Shown piece by piece: positions 49,131-60,073 of a stretch of DNA of 64,000 bases (position 1 is the first letter of the stretch; every line of letters starts with the position of its first letter). Location of the stretch: assembly GCA_002270565.1 (NCBI GenBank), contig NQMI01000158.1, forward strand, positions 1 to 64,000, read 5' to 3'. The position numbers and the translations under genes were made by a program. Under the pieces are notes generated by a model. The model saw only the letters and a list, made by a program, of their open reading frames with translations, was not told where the DNA came from and did no database searches. Source of the stretch: Stenocarpella maydis. Its lineage: Eukaryota; Ascomycota; Sordariomycetes; Diaporthales; Diaporthaceae.

Positions 49131-49968
49131 ATGCCAGAGCTGGCCAACGCCCGGCGAGGGATGGGTACGCCAACCGCCCTGCTTCAAATGCAACAGCCGA
49201 GGCTAACCTGCCCAATTCCTGACAGACAATCCCGCCATCTTGTCAGTGGAGCCCAGACAAGCCCGATGCCGATGATGCCCATCGAACCGCCCTGACGATT
49301 GCCCCTCACAGTGTCTGCGACCTGCAGGAGAAGTTCCGAAACGCAATATATGAGTTCGACAAGGTGTAAGCATCACAATGACCACGGGGAACCGCCACGT
49401 CCCAGAAGAGACCACATTCTCACAGCGCCTCTCTGCCCCCAGGGTCCTGACCACACAAAAGGTCCTCCGAGCCGCCGAGGCCCTCAACATCCCAATCTTC
49501 ACGACCACGCAGAACCGCGCGCGGCTGGGCGACACCGTCCCCGAGCTCCAGCAATACCTCGACACCCCGCTGTGCAAGACCCGCTCGGACAAGACCCTCT
49601 TCAGCATGCTCGTCCCCTCGGTGACGGCCCAGCTGGGGCCCAGGCCCGCGCAGATCGTGCTGGTCGGCATCGAGGCGCACATCTGCATCACGCAGACGGC
49701 CATCGACGCCCGGCGCGCGGGCCACGCCGTCTACGTGCTCGCCGACGGCGTCAGCAGCTGCAACAGGGAGGAGGTGCCCCTCGCGCTGGCGCGCCTGCGG
49801 GCCGAGGGCGTCGTCGTCACCACGAGCGAGAGCTGGCTGTACGAGTTCGTGGGCGACGCCGGCCGGCCCGAGTTCAAGTCTATCATTGGGGTCGTCAAGG
49901 ACACCTCGGCGGATACGAAGACGGCCCTGCAGGCCCTTGCGCCTGTCCATGGGGCGTCGAAAATCTAG
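49131..49968 (+). CDS. isochorismatase-family hydrolase
   Basis: Exons: 49131-49164, 49226-49241, 49312-49365, 49443-49968; 209 residues. The isochorismatase-like fold is read from PAIFVCDLQEKFRNAI (catalytic Asp), LNIPIFTTTQNR, CKTRSDKTLFSM (Lys) and VGIEAHICITQTA (Cys nucleophile), then GHAVYVLADGVSSCN. The family hydrolyses amides or vinyl ethers; most eukaryotic members have unknown substrates and some are mitochondrial. The model needs a 16-nt exon 2 that joins Asp and completes Phe on the far side; each junction is GT-AG and phase-consistent. The start at 49131 is the nearest ATG that splices into this frame. An alternative 5' exon cannot be excluded, so the first 12 residues are uncertain. 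Confidence 0.82.
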
Positions 49969-50635
49969 GTTTTTTTTTGTTTTTTTTTTGGTNNNNNNNN
50001 NNNNNGGTGGGGGGGGGGGGGGGGGGGCTGCGCGTTCTGTAGGTAGAGCGTGGCACGGCAACGTAGAGGACCATAGGGGGGGTTTCGAGTCTTATTAGAC
50101 GACTTTGCTTCCAAATAAGAGATTGCGGGTGGTGCTGCCATGACAAAACCGCACAGTAGAGATTCCTCCATATTGCCTCCTCATACACTTCAGTGTGCCT
50201 TTTCAATTTCCTGCTTTCCCGTAGAACAGGAAGCACGAATGGTTACTTGGAAGCAAAACCATGGCATCCTGCACTCCTTTTAAGAAATCTCGCCGTTTTC
50301 TGAGCTGATTTCAACCCCGAGTTGAAACAGGACATCTGCAGCCGTCCAGCCGTCAAGCTTCCGGCCGAGCGGGTCCGACTCGACTCCGGTCCTCTCTCCG
50401 GAGATTGACTCTTCCTTCCCCTCACGTCAGAGTCAAGCCAGCACATGACCAAGCAACCAGCATACGGGCATACTCGGCTCTCGGTAGTAAAGCTGGTACA
50501 GCCGAGACATCACGACCTGCTTCGTCTGCTCGTCGCCTCGGCCCACATCTCAGCTGCTCCTCTGAGGACATCAACCATATATCAAATCGCACCAGGCCAG
50601 CCGCTTATAAGTCACAAGTACCGCCACAAGCCATC
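49969..50635. other. intergenic with an assembly gap (13 N at 49993-50005)
   Basis: Directly after the isochorismatase stop there are T runs, then 13 N at 49993-50005, then a G-rich run of about 20. The gap is framed by homopolymers, which suggests unresolved low-complexity sequence rather than a missing gene. The rest is the promoter side of the VOC gene. Confidence 0.85.
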
Positions 50636-51106
50636 ATGGCCGCCAGCAGCAGCAGCACCACAGAGACCGCCCCCCCGGAGCCGCTCATCACGGGCCTGCA
50701 CCACATCAACCTCACGGTGCCGCACGGCACCCTCGACCGGGCCAAGTCCTTCTACGCCGGCACCCTCGGCCTGACGCCCCGCCCCGTGCCCGCCGCGCAG
50801 GCCCACGAGCTGGCCTGGTTCGACATCGCCGCCTCGGGCCAGCAGGTCCACGTCTCGCTGCCCAAGCACGACGGCGACGGCGACGCCCCCGCCCCCGCCT
50901 CGCGCCACCCCTGCTTCCGCGCCGGCTCCGCCGAGGCCCTGCTCGCCCTGCAGCGCCGCGTCCACGACCACTTCCTGCGCGGCGGCGCCGACGCCCCCGC
51001 CGCCGCCGACGCGCCGGGGGTCAGCTCCGGGGCCGAGGGGCCCGAGTACCCGAGGAGGTTCTTTGCGAGGGACTTTGCGGGGAACCGCCTCGAGTTTAGT
51101 GTCTAG
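50636..51106 (+). CDS. VOC-superfamily (glyoxalase/dioxygenase-fold) protein
   Basis: Intronless, 156 residues. One VOC domain: GLHHINLTVPHGTLDRAKSFYAG at the N-terminus with the metal-ligand His, then LAWFDIAASGQQVHVSLPKH, and the C-terminal FFARDFAGNRLEFSV with a ligand Glu. The order beta-alpha-beta-beta-beta twice fits the glyoxalase/bleomycin-resistance fold, which covers glyoxalase I, dioxygenases and binding proteins. A Ser-rich lead and an Ala/Asp/Gly-rich insert (about residues 83-135) are low-complexity. Function cannot be narrowed beyond the fold. GC content is high and the start ATG at 50636 is the first before the domain. Confidence 0.8.
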   Translation: MAASSSSTTETAPPEPLITGLHHINLTVPHGTLDRAKSFYAGTLGLTPRPVPAAQAHELAWFDIAASGQQVHVSLPKHDGDGDAPAPASRHPCFRAGSAEALLALQRRVHDHFLRGGADAPAAADAPGVSSGAEGPEYPRRFFARDFAGNRLEFSV

Positions 51107-51217
51107 GTTAGTTTTGATTAAATATATGGTAAATAATCTTGTGTAAGATTTACTTTTCTTTTAACATTTTATTACTATTAACATTAGAAAAATGCTAAAC
51201 TAATAAAACTAATTTCA

Positions 51218-51385
51218 ACCCTGGTAAGCAGGTTCAAGCCTGTGTTGGGGACCTCGCTAGCGGTGACCAGGCCATTGGGGTTGGTGTCGATGAAGGGCTT
51301 CTTCTTGGTGTCTTCGAAGCGCAAAGATTTAATCTCCTAGTTAATTCCGAGTTCCTTGAAGAGAAAATTACCTACAGTAGGGGCG
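51218..51385 (-). pseudogene. relic of a glutathione S-transferase N-terminal domain
   Basis: On the minus strand FLFKELGIN is followed by a TAG at 51337-51339 and then EIKSLRFEDTKKKPFIDTN with PNGLVTASEVPNTG. This is the thioredoxin-fold N-terminal part of a GST (the KELGI...FED...KKKPF.DTNPNG pattern). It has no start, an in-frame stop where the family has Tyr or another residue, and breaks off into AT-rich DNA on the left. Clearly non-functional. It shows that a GST gene once existed here or was duplicated in. Confidence 0.65.
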
Positions 51386-51611
51386 ATATCAGGAACTCCA
51401 TGTCATCGAAACGCCTGACACGGTCCCGCTTCCCAAGCTCTCGCCTTCCAAGTGTTGGGCCACACCACCATCAGTGCAAACTGTGTGCTACAGGCATCTT
51501 TGTAACCAGCAACGAGAAGAACGAAACCAACGCTACGAAGAATAACAAATTGCCCAACAGACCCCACGCGCCCACACGCGTCGTCCAGTGGGGCCGCGGG
51601 TATTGAATGTT

Positions 51612-52990
51612 CTAAAATCCAGATCCTCCATGCTCACCAACGGGGTCTTCAGCTACAAGGAGGGATGACAGTGGGCATACGTCCGACGGATTTCGCAGCA
51701 CCGCCTGGTGGCTTTTCCATGCAACATCTTTCCAGGCTTCCGTGACCAGCCGCCCCATGTGGATATGTTCAGAGGCTACGATGTCTGTTAGCGGCACGCG
51801 GCACAATCGTGGACTATACATATGTACTGCGCTGACTTACCGTAGCAGATGGCTGTATCCTTCCCCTGTCCTTGCACGACATAACGGAAGAACCCGTTGA
51901 TCCTGCCCCCTTCTCTTGTACCGTAGCTCAATAGCCGCAACTCCTGCAGTTTTGGTAGGCCAAGAGCTGCCACTCCAACTTGGTTGAGGAGGCGGTTGAT
52001 AGCTGCGTGGGGAGTGCCCGGCTTGAGGAGCGAACAAGCAAGAGTCAGGGACCGCAAGGCCGGCCAGTGACTGATCCCAGTGGCTCCGGAGACTGGCTTT
52101 AAACTCCCGAGATATTCGAAGAACTCTTCTGCCGCGTTCCCACTCGTAGTTATTGAGAGCTCCTGGAGTCCTCTCGTCATGCCGAACCATGCCAGCCGTT
52201 GCACAAGAAATCGATATGCACTGATGGTACGTCTCCCGCCGTGGCCCAGGACATGCAGGCGCTTCAGAGCAGCAGGGAATACCGGTGTCAGTTCTGCGAT
52301 CTGGAAGTGTTTGGTATGCTCGTTGTGATGATGCACATCCTGAAGGCAGAGCTCCTCCATTTCGGGCAGTTTCGAACACAGGCTAATGATTGCGCGAGTA
52401 TTGATTATTTGCCCCTCTTGGTATCGACCCGAGAAGCTTTTTATTGCTGGAACTTGCCCAACCATGTCGTCGGGACCGCTCTTTTCGGATTGATGAAGCA
52501 TGTCGAAAGAGCGGTATGCTGCAGGTTTTTGATGAGATCTTGTACGCCTTCCGCTCCGAAGACTGCGAGCAGTGGGCGCAGAAATGCAGGGAGCAAGATG
52601 TAAGTTGAGATCCGTGTCCCATTTCTTGAGCAGGCACAGCAGCGAGGCTACAGCCGGAGAAGCCCTTTGCTCTGATGGCTGTGCTGCAGATCCACGGTCG
52701 AGGTGAGCACCGTCCCGATCAGACACTTGGAGCGATACTGTCCGGAGCTATTTGCGGCGATCACTGTGAATCGATACTGTGGTTTCAAATTCGGATAAGT
52801 CTTCTGGGACAAGATTGAGAGACCGGAAAGTAAGCTGTTCAAATAGGTATTGCCAGTCCTTGTTGACCGCAGCGTACCGGGCAAGGGTGTGGTCCGCCTC
52901 TGCTTCTTGGGCAACGTGGCTCAAGATTATGCCAATGACGGCAGGTGGCAACGTGGCCCAGTGATTTTCTATTGGGGATGTTCGGTCCAT
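51612..52990 (-). pseudogene. F-box-type gene with in-frame stop, fungal DUF6546-like C-terminus
   Basis: Coding-like exons (complement) 51841-52990 and 51612-51784. The N-terminus (LPPAVIGIILSHVAQEAE, then LARYAAVNKDWQYLFEQLTF) is an F-box-like start seen in a large fungal family. The remainder follows the family with leucine-rich strands (FPAALKRLHVLG, WPALRSLTLA, LPKLQELRLL). The terminal exon splices in with a GTAAGT donor and a CAG acceptor. A TAG at 52748-52750 lies after DRRK, in the same frame as the downstream part. It interrupts an otherwise continuous frame and would cut the protein to about 80 residues. A GT-AG pair removing 99 nt in frame (intron about 52652-52750 region) could bypass it but would delete a conserved strand, so I favour a nonsense mutation. 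Confidence 0.6.
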
Positions 52991-53176
52991 GACAAGCAAG
53001 TACGGTGGCCGGGAGTGAGTGTGCAATATGGAAGTAGGAAAGGTAGGTTGAGATCGGCAGGGCGGGTGGTTATAAAAGTCCAATTCTTCTTATTTTTTTT
53101 TCCTTGGCTTGTCCCGGCTAGTAGTTCGGGGTTCTAGTGGCGTGGCGCTTCTCTGATTAAGCAACGCCTAGGCACC

Positions 53177-53634
53177 CAGTCAACGTCCGCCTACCCAGCT
53201 TGACCCTATTCGCCCACCCAGTACAAGCATTAAGCGTGCAGCTTATTAGGAATTCTTGTACCTCTACCCTTTAGATTCTTTACCTAGTAGGCTTTTAGCA
53301 TACTCAGTAGGCTTTCAGTATACCTATTGGGCTTTCCACACACCCAGTAAGCTTTTAGCATACCTAAAAAAGGGGCCCTCTATATACCTAAAGGAAGGGC
53401 CCTTCCTCTAGGTGTATGAAGGGCTCTTCCTCTGGGTGTGTGGACGGCCCTTCCTCCGGGTATATGGAGGGGTTTAAGAGGCATTAAGGGGCTTTAAGAT
53501 GTATCAAGGGGCTCTAAGAGCTTTCAGGCAGGGGGTTTCAGAGGGGAGGTATAAGAAATTATAGTAGGCTGTATACTAAATTTCTCATACTGGGTGGGTA
53601 AACGAGGTCGAGCTGGGCAGGCGGACGTTGACTG
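53177..53634. mobile_element. second MITE-like element, diverged, related to 24899-25282
   Basis: About 458 bp with inverted ends of roughly 95 bp, beginning CAGTCAACGTCCGCC and ending GGCGGACGTTGACTG. Inside each end is the block CACCCAGTACAAG-AATTAAGCGTGCAGC shared with the element at 24899-25282, and internal words such as GTGTGTGGACGGCCCTTCCT also correspond. The right copy of the block has many C-to-T/G-to-A type changes (ATACT for GTACT, TATACT for CGTGC). No coding potential. Confidence 0.7.
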
Positions 53635-53712
53635 AGAAAGTAGAGGGGGATTGGAAATTAGATGATTGTTGTTGATCATACCTAATTTCTATCTACGTCC
53701 CCAGGGCCACTG

Positions 53713-54222
53713 TCAGGATTTCTTGACGCTGTCAACCTGCGTCGCACGGTCACCCGTTCCCACACCGGAGATGAAGGCAGCCCGCATGCTGGCACCCAGG
53801 TACACGAAAGGGATATTCCCCCAGTCAATGGCATTCCAGCGGGCAAAGTTCCACGGCAGGTAGATGTCCAGCCCAAGCTGCCGGACAGTCCAGAGGTGGC
53901 CCAGATCAGCGACCAGAAGCCCGAATAGAACTGTCTTCCAGACGCGCAGGTCTGAAGTAGAGCGGAGGACGAGAGCCTCGTTCAGCGTAAAGAGCAGGTA
54001 CAGGTTCGCCAGCTGCGACAGGACAATGGAGGTACCGGTTGGAATTTGGCCGGGAGCCGGGGCGGAGGGGGCGTGGGTTAGGAGGAGGTAGTCATCCTGG
54101 CGGAAGTGCGCGTAGTATGCGCCGACGAGGGCGGATACGGGCTCGACATAGAGGAAGAAGAGCCGGTATATCGGAGGGAACCGATCGAAACCTGCTTCTC
54201 GACGCTGCTGTTGAGGGGCCAT
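53713..54222 (-). CDS. DUF7704-like integral membrane protein
   Basis: Intronless, 169 residues, minus strand. The start at 54222 (MAPQQQRREAGFDRFP) leads into FPPIYRLFFLYVEPVSALVG, the characteristic opening of a small fungal membrane-protein family, annotated as DUF7704 as far as I recall. Four hydrophobic segments are visible: LFFLYVEPVSALVGAYYA, IVLSQLANLYLLFTLNEALV, VLFGLLVADLGHLW, and NIPFVYLGASMRAAFI. The conserved LLVADLGHLW and WNAIDWGNIPFVY lie in the second half. Function is not known. The family is often found near variable chromosomal regions. The frame is open further upstream to 54441, but the extra part lacks family similarity. Confidence 0.8.
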   Translation of the reverse strand: MAPQQQRREAGFDRFPPIYRLFFLYVEPVSALVGAYYAHFRQDDYLLLTHAPSAPAPGQIPTGTSIVLSQLANLYLLFTLNEALVLRSTSDLRVWKTVLFGLLVADLGHLWTVRQLGLDIYLPWNFARWNAIDWGNIPFVYLGASMRAAFISGVGTGDRATQVDSVKKS

Positions 54223-55382
54223 GGCTGCCTGTCTGGAAATGCGTATGGATAAGCCGGCAGGCGCGTCGTAGGCCCGCTGTAATAATGCAAGACTATTCGA
54301 ATTCGTGGAGTATCTATTCCACAGCACTCGTAGGACGTCAGGAGTGCAGCGATGAGGTGAGGTTGAAGCTCTCCACAATAACGGCACCAACCACTCACTT
54401 CTGAGAATGACCAAACGGGCCCAAGTCCAGGCCCACTGCATCAGGACAGGGGTATCCTGGAGGCGACCCGATCGTACTGCTCGGACCCTGGAATTCGGTG
54501 CGTACTCTATTAATCAAACTAGTTGACTGCTCAGGCAAAAAAAAAAAAAAGGAAAAAAGACACATGATGTCCTCACGGCCTTCAGCCACGGGACAGGAAA
54601 GTCTCAAACGCAGAGAAGGCGACAGGAAAGTTTTAGACGCCCGAGAAAAACTGAATCCCTTGCTGGATGCTAGTGATATCTGGATGTGACTCGGCCTCAC
54701 AAAGTGAGTGGCCCCGGGTCTATGCTGCGGCACACCTGACCAAGTTCCGCCTGGTAGCCAATTTCTTAGGCCATCGAAAGTCCATCAGACTGGAAGATTT
54801 TCGATACTGATACTTGAATAGCAGGGACTATTCAAGTTGTGTTTGTGGACATACAGATTTGCTCAAGCCGAGAACATCTCGGCTGACCCCTGAAGTTCTA
54901 AAACACAAAGACAACCAGAGACGACCCCACCATGGGCGAGGCCAGGGGTAGCCGCCCTAGCTCCTTGTCTGATCGGCGTCCCAAAACACTGGCCCAGAGC
55001 TGACGTTAATGTTTGAGCCTGGCCTGGAAGACACCTCGACATTTGTTCTCTACTTCACCTAAAATTATCACCTTCCTATTATCCATGGTCCTGTCTTTCC
55101 ACAAGCCACTTCGAAGAGACTCTAAGTAAGAGGCTGGAATAACTCATCATTTAGCGGTACAACGCCTTTTTGAGGTCACTATTGACGGAAGCACGCCTGG
55201 TGTTGGTGGACAGAGCGTGGTACAAGGAAATTCATCACGTCCCCTTGAGGCCAGCCAGACGAAGACTTCTGATTTTATAGTTGGGCAGAGACCCCGCCCT
55301 TGGATATCGAGTGAAAGTCACGAGACCGCAGTGTCCTGTCCGTCGATCCTCCCAGAACCGTCCCATCACACCAGAGCCCGGC
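54223..55382. other. intergenic
   Basis: About 1.16 kb between divergent genes (DUF7704-like minus, arylsulfotransferase-like plus). Holds an A-run near 54537-54551. A missing 5' exon of the arylsulfotransferase-like gene, perhaps with its signal peptide, might lie at the right end but I could not find it. Confidence 0.5.
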
Positions 55383-57501
55383 ATGGGTAAACGACCCCGT
55401 CCGCTCATCGAGTACTGGCCGGGGTACGGGAGGCTCCCATTCTACTATTCCGTGAGTGTATCCCGTCACGCCAACATGCATATTATGAACGCTTCAGCAC
55501 TAACCTTGTTATTTGAAGCGTCCTGACCTCAGGCCGCCACGCCTGAACATCCTCACAGCTGACCCCGAGCGGGCGACGCCCGGCTACATCTTTATCTCGC
55601 CGTCTTTTGATAGCCCGTATCGGCCAGACTCTGGACCGTATATTTTTGATACCAAGGGCGTAAGATTGGTCTTGTGAAGCCTATCCACCGGCTTATATAA
55701 TACCTGGGTACACTGACACTGGTTGCAGAACTTGATATGGTCGGGTATTACTGCTGCGGGAGGTGCAGGCAGCACCGACGTGCATGGCCTGTACGTCTGC
55801 CAGTATCGCAACGTGCCACATCTTTGTTTCTGGCGAGGCCAGCAACGAGGAACCCATGGCGGTGGCATGGGCGTGATCATGGATACATCCTACAACATCG
55901 TCCGCACAATTGCCGCATCCAACCAAGCTCCCGTCGATTTCCACGAGTTCCTCTTGACATCCGATAACACAGCACTCATTACAACATACCCGCCGAAATT
56001 CATCGATGCCCTGTGGGTCCTGGACTCATGCATTGAGGATATCCCCCTTTACACTAATGATAATCGCGTGCCGTTTCAGTGGTGTGCGTCCGACCACTTA
56101 GACTTGAACGAGAACCCCGGCCGTCAGGAATTCATTGCGGCTCATAAAGGCCAAACACCTGACCGGGCATGGGACCCGGTGCACCTGAACAGTGTTGACA
56201 AGACCCCTGCTGGTGACTACTTGATTTCCGCACGGCACCTCGACTCAGTCATGCTCGTATCGCACCTTGATGGGAGTATCATCTGGCGCCTCGGGGGGGC
56301 AAAGTCATCGTTCAAGATGGAAGGCTTCAACCTCACGCGCCAGCACGATGCCAGGTTTCTCGCATATGTCAACAACTCGGGCATGATCATCTCGCTATTC
56401 GACAACAATAACGACGGCACAAGCCTCAAGGGTAACCCATCGAGAGCCCTGGTAGTTGCGCTCGACACGCAGAGCATGTCAGCCAGAAGAATATCCGAGT
56501 ACGGTCGGGTCCCGGCTGGAGCAGCCGGATTCAATGGGACAGAGCTGGACGATAGGCGATACATCGACTCGAACGGCATGGGAAACGTCCAGCTCCTCCC
56601 CAACGGCCACATTCTGACACACTTCGGCCGTCACGGCGCGCTGGCCGAATACCCGCCCGAGGGCGACAGCGACCCCGTCTTCTTCGCGAACCTACTCCCG
56701 GCACAACAGACGCCCTCGCCACCTTCAGAGGCCCTGTCGTGGACCGCAAACAACTACCGCGCCTTCCTCTACCCGCTGGCCAACAACACCAATGCAACTG
56801 AGACAACAACAAACACAAATTCGACACCAAATGCCGTGCTACCGACGCAGTGGGAAGGCAGGCCGGCCTCCCGCCCGGACCTCTGGGCCTACTCCCGCAC
56901 ACCAGCCTCGCTGATGACCATGTACGTCTCGTGGAACGGCGACACCCGCACGGCGACATACCGCTTCCACGTCTCCATCCTCGACTCGGCCGCCGCCCAG
57001 TCCGGCAGCCTCGAGCCTCCCCCCGACGAGGACTTCCAGTGGGGCGGCGACTGGCCGCGGACGGGCTTCGAGACCAACATGACCATCGGCGGGTCGAGGC
57101 CGTGGTCCTTCGCCGAGGCGCTGGACGCGGACGGCAACTCGCTCGCCAACAGCTCCAAGGTCCGCACGTACGTCCCTCCCGCGGGGGGGCGGAAGGCCTG
57201 TGGGGACTGGCACTGTTTCCCCGAGATCACGGGGGACGCGGACGTCCTTCCGCTCCTCGAGGGGCTTGGGGGGTCTGATCGCCCTGCGGGTGGGAACGCC
57301 GGCCAGGCGCCCGGCCGGGTGGGTGCCGGGGATGTGGGGGTTGGAGTGCTTGGGCTCCTGGAGCATATTTTTGCGCTCCTTGGGCTCGGGCTTTGCGCGT
57401 GGTTGGTTTGGAGTCGGGTTTCCTGCAGGGGACGGAGATGGCGAGATTCAACGAAGGGTTATAGACGCGTTGGGAAGGATGAGAATGAAATTGTGGTTTA
57501 G
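55383..57501 (+). CDS. fungal arylsulfotransferase-like (ASST) protein
   Basis: Exons: 55383-55451, 55519-55659, 55729-57501; 660 residues. Conserved blocks of fungal arylsulfotransferase family proteins: RPDLRPPRLNILT, PGYIFISPSFDS, NLIWSG at the start of exon 3, LCFWRGQQRGTHGGGMGVIMD, WDPVHLNSVDKTPAGDYLIS, IIWRLGGAKSSF, QHDARFL, and GNVQLLPNGHILTHFG. They fit a beta-propeller of repeated strands. Several N-x-S/T sites suggest a secreted protein. A C-terminal hydrophobic segment (LLEHIFALLGLGLCAWLVW) followed by basic residues looks like a membrane anchor. Sulfotransferase activity in fungi is unproven. The N-terminus from 55383 to 55451 is provisional, since a signal peptide is missing from this model and exon 2 uses a AAG acceptor. 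Confidence 0.75.
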
Positions 57502-59034
57502 GAGAAATAATTCCCGTGGGGCTTCATTCAGACACCACACGTTTGACTCGATCAGGCCGTCAGCGTTCCTGTACCTAATTAGACAACACTATGGGATGCT
57601 CAACACGTGCCGGCACCTTGAACGACAGCTTCTCCATATACGACGTCGGGCATGTGCTACGCTCCGTTCCATTTCACTTTTATCGTCCCATATCCTCTTT
57701 AGTATGTTTAGTTTGACGACGATGCCAACTTCAACCTGTTGCTCCTACCCCGTAGGCGCCCTATTGTGCTACGGCCCGTTACGAACATCCACCTGGGACA
57801 ATTCGCCTTTAGTGTGCGTCGATTTTTTGCTTATACTCCCTCACAAACACAAATCATGCCTCTATGCAATTTACATGCCGAACCAGGGAAACCAGACAGG
57901 AATTGAGACGTTCACTTATTAGCCATGAAGATCCCCCACAACCACAATACCCCGGCCCCACAACACACCCTCTCACTGAGATAACTAATATCAGCCACGT
58001 GAGTTGCGCCGACATTACACCCGAAGTACCCTCCGCACTGGTGGCTGCGGACAGCCGACTCTAGAGCTTCTATAGCATAGTGTCAAAGCCATACCTAGCC
58101 GGGCGCTAGAGGGCCACCATAACCTTTGCTCCGTAATTAGACGGCCCAATGAAATGAGGCAGACCGTGCCGAATAAAAGGACCTGCCAGCGGTCATCCAG
58201 ACTCATGCCCATATCTATGATTTTCTGTGATGTATCGACAACCGAGGCCACAAACCCCCATGGAAACGAAGTACGGATAGATACACAGGTACCCAAGCGC
58301 AGGAAGGATACCTGTGCTAGTTTCTCAGCACGGCCGTGATACTGGCCGCTGTCAGCCCTGGCTCGGATGCTGCACCACTGCGCGACCAATGATTGTGCGC
58401 GATACCAACGTGTGTGCAGTGCAAGTGGAGCTCATCGATCTGCAAGGCAGTCGGGGCCGCCACGGATTTCACCACTGACCCTCAGGCCCAAGGACATGAC
58501 ACAGTGTGCATGCATCCCCAAGAGCGACTGGACCCCAAAGTGCAACTGTGTAATAATCCGGATCCCTGCACCAGCCTGCAGGCAGACCCGTGGCCGTTCC
58601 TTTCTTTTATCTAGCACCTGTTTCCGAGCCCTTCTTCTCGCAACCCCTGACCGGGGGGGTTCCACCATTTCCCCCCAGCTCTGCCCACAGCCGAGAGAGA
58701 GAGAGAGGGAGAGCTCCGTCATCACCACATTCCGAGCTTCTCCTCCGCCCCGGGTGATCGAGTGAGAGACCCCGACTCCGGTTCTTCTTGTTGTGTGTAT
58801 TGAACAGGTCGTCTTTCAATGTCCTGACACCGACCGAGAGAGACTGCTCGCCGCTGCAGCGCGTCCCTAGAGCGGGGACGCTGTCCTTTTCCGGAACTGA
58901 CGACAGGTGCAACACAGCCGTAGACCCACACATCGCGTGCCGGGACGAGTTCAACGTCTGTCGGGTCCGCAACAAGGCCATCCGGAGTGTCAAGGCCTGA
59001 GCGGGCAGCTCATAATCCGGTTGAATCGCCCGTC
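57502..59034. other. intergenic
   Basis: About 1.5 kb between two plus-strand genes, with a (GA)n tract near 58693-58708. Short frames do not resemble known proteins. No RNA gene recognised. Confidence 0.55.
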
Positions 59035-60073
59035 ATGGCCGGTGGTGAAGTGCGAGGGACACCGATCCTGGTGCGGGACGGCACCAACATCGACAGGCGG
59101 CAATGCAGACGGGTCGTCCCGATGAAGGTATTGGTGCTGGGTCTCTGCCGCACGGGAACAACGTGTGAGTGCCCGAGATCGAAGCCGGCCACCGAGGTGG
59201 ACTGGTCACGGCAGGGCGCGACTGGCTAACACGATGCTCGCCCAGCCGTCCGGACGGCCCTGAGGTCCCTGGGATACCTCGAGACATATCACATGCGCGC
59301 AGCCAGCACGGAGACGCCCCGCGACTGCGAGCTGTGGATGCAGGCCATCAAGGCCAAGTGGGACGGCGAGGGCAAGTTCGACAAGGAGGACTGGGACCAG
59401 CTGCTCGGCCACTGCCAGGCCGTGTGCGACCTGCCCGCCGCAGCATTCGCCCCGGAGCTGATAGCCGCGTATCCCAACGCCAAGGTCATCCTCACGATGC
59501 GGGATCCCGAGTCCTGGCACAAGTAAGGCCTCGCAACCCACGCCATGTATGCCTCACCTCGGGGCGGGGGGGCCTCCAGCTGACACACACATGCACTCGC
59601 CCAGGTCCACTGCCAAGACCATCTACCAGGGCATCACAGACCCCTCCGCCCAGGTGGTCTCGCACTTCGACTGGGCCTTCTCGCTCTACCGCCCCATGCT
59701 GGTGGCCCTCTGGGACCGGCTGTTCGAGGGCGACTTTGAGAACCGCGGCGTCGACGTCTTCAAGAGGCACTACGACCAGGTCCGCCAGCTCGTGCCCAAG
59801 GAGCGCCTGCTCGAGTACGAGGTCAGCCAGGGCTGGGGCCCCCTGTGCGAGTTCCTGGGCGAGGAGGCGCCCGCGGCCCCGTTCCCCTTCACAAACACCA
59901 TCCGCGACTTCCAGAGGGGGTTCCGGGGCCGCAACACGCGCAAGATAAGAGGCGCGATAATCCAGGCGGTCCTGCTGGTGCTCGCCATGGCGTGCATCTG
60001 GATCAGCTTTGGGTACATCGCGGAATGGACGGACGGCCTGAGGGCCGGCAGTGGTACCACCATTCCCCGCTGA
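59035..60073 (+). CDS. Sulfotransferase_4-type P-loop protein with C-terminal membrane anchor
   Basis: Exons: 59035-59164, 59246-59522, 59605-60073; 291 residues. The P-loop-like motif LGLCRTGTTSVRTALRSLG is split by intron 1 and restored by joining (ACG-T/CC). Next come DLPAAAFAPELIAAYPNAK and VILTMRDPESWHKSTAKT, the 3'-phosphate-binding region typical of sulfotransferase folds in this fungal family. The family is often labelled NAD-dependent epimerase by transfer error. A C-terminal helix AIIQAVLLVLAMACIWISFG suggests membrane attachment. The acceptor molecule is unknown. All intron phases are consistent. It lies about 1.5 kb downstream of the arylsulfotransferase-like gene; a functional link through sulfation is tempting but unsupported. 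Confidence 0.82.
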
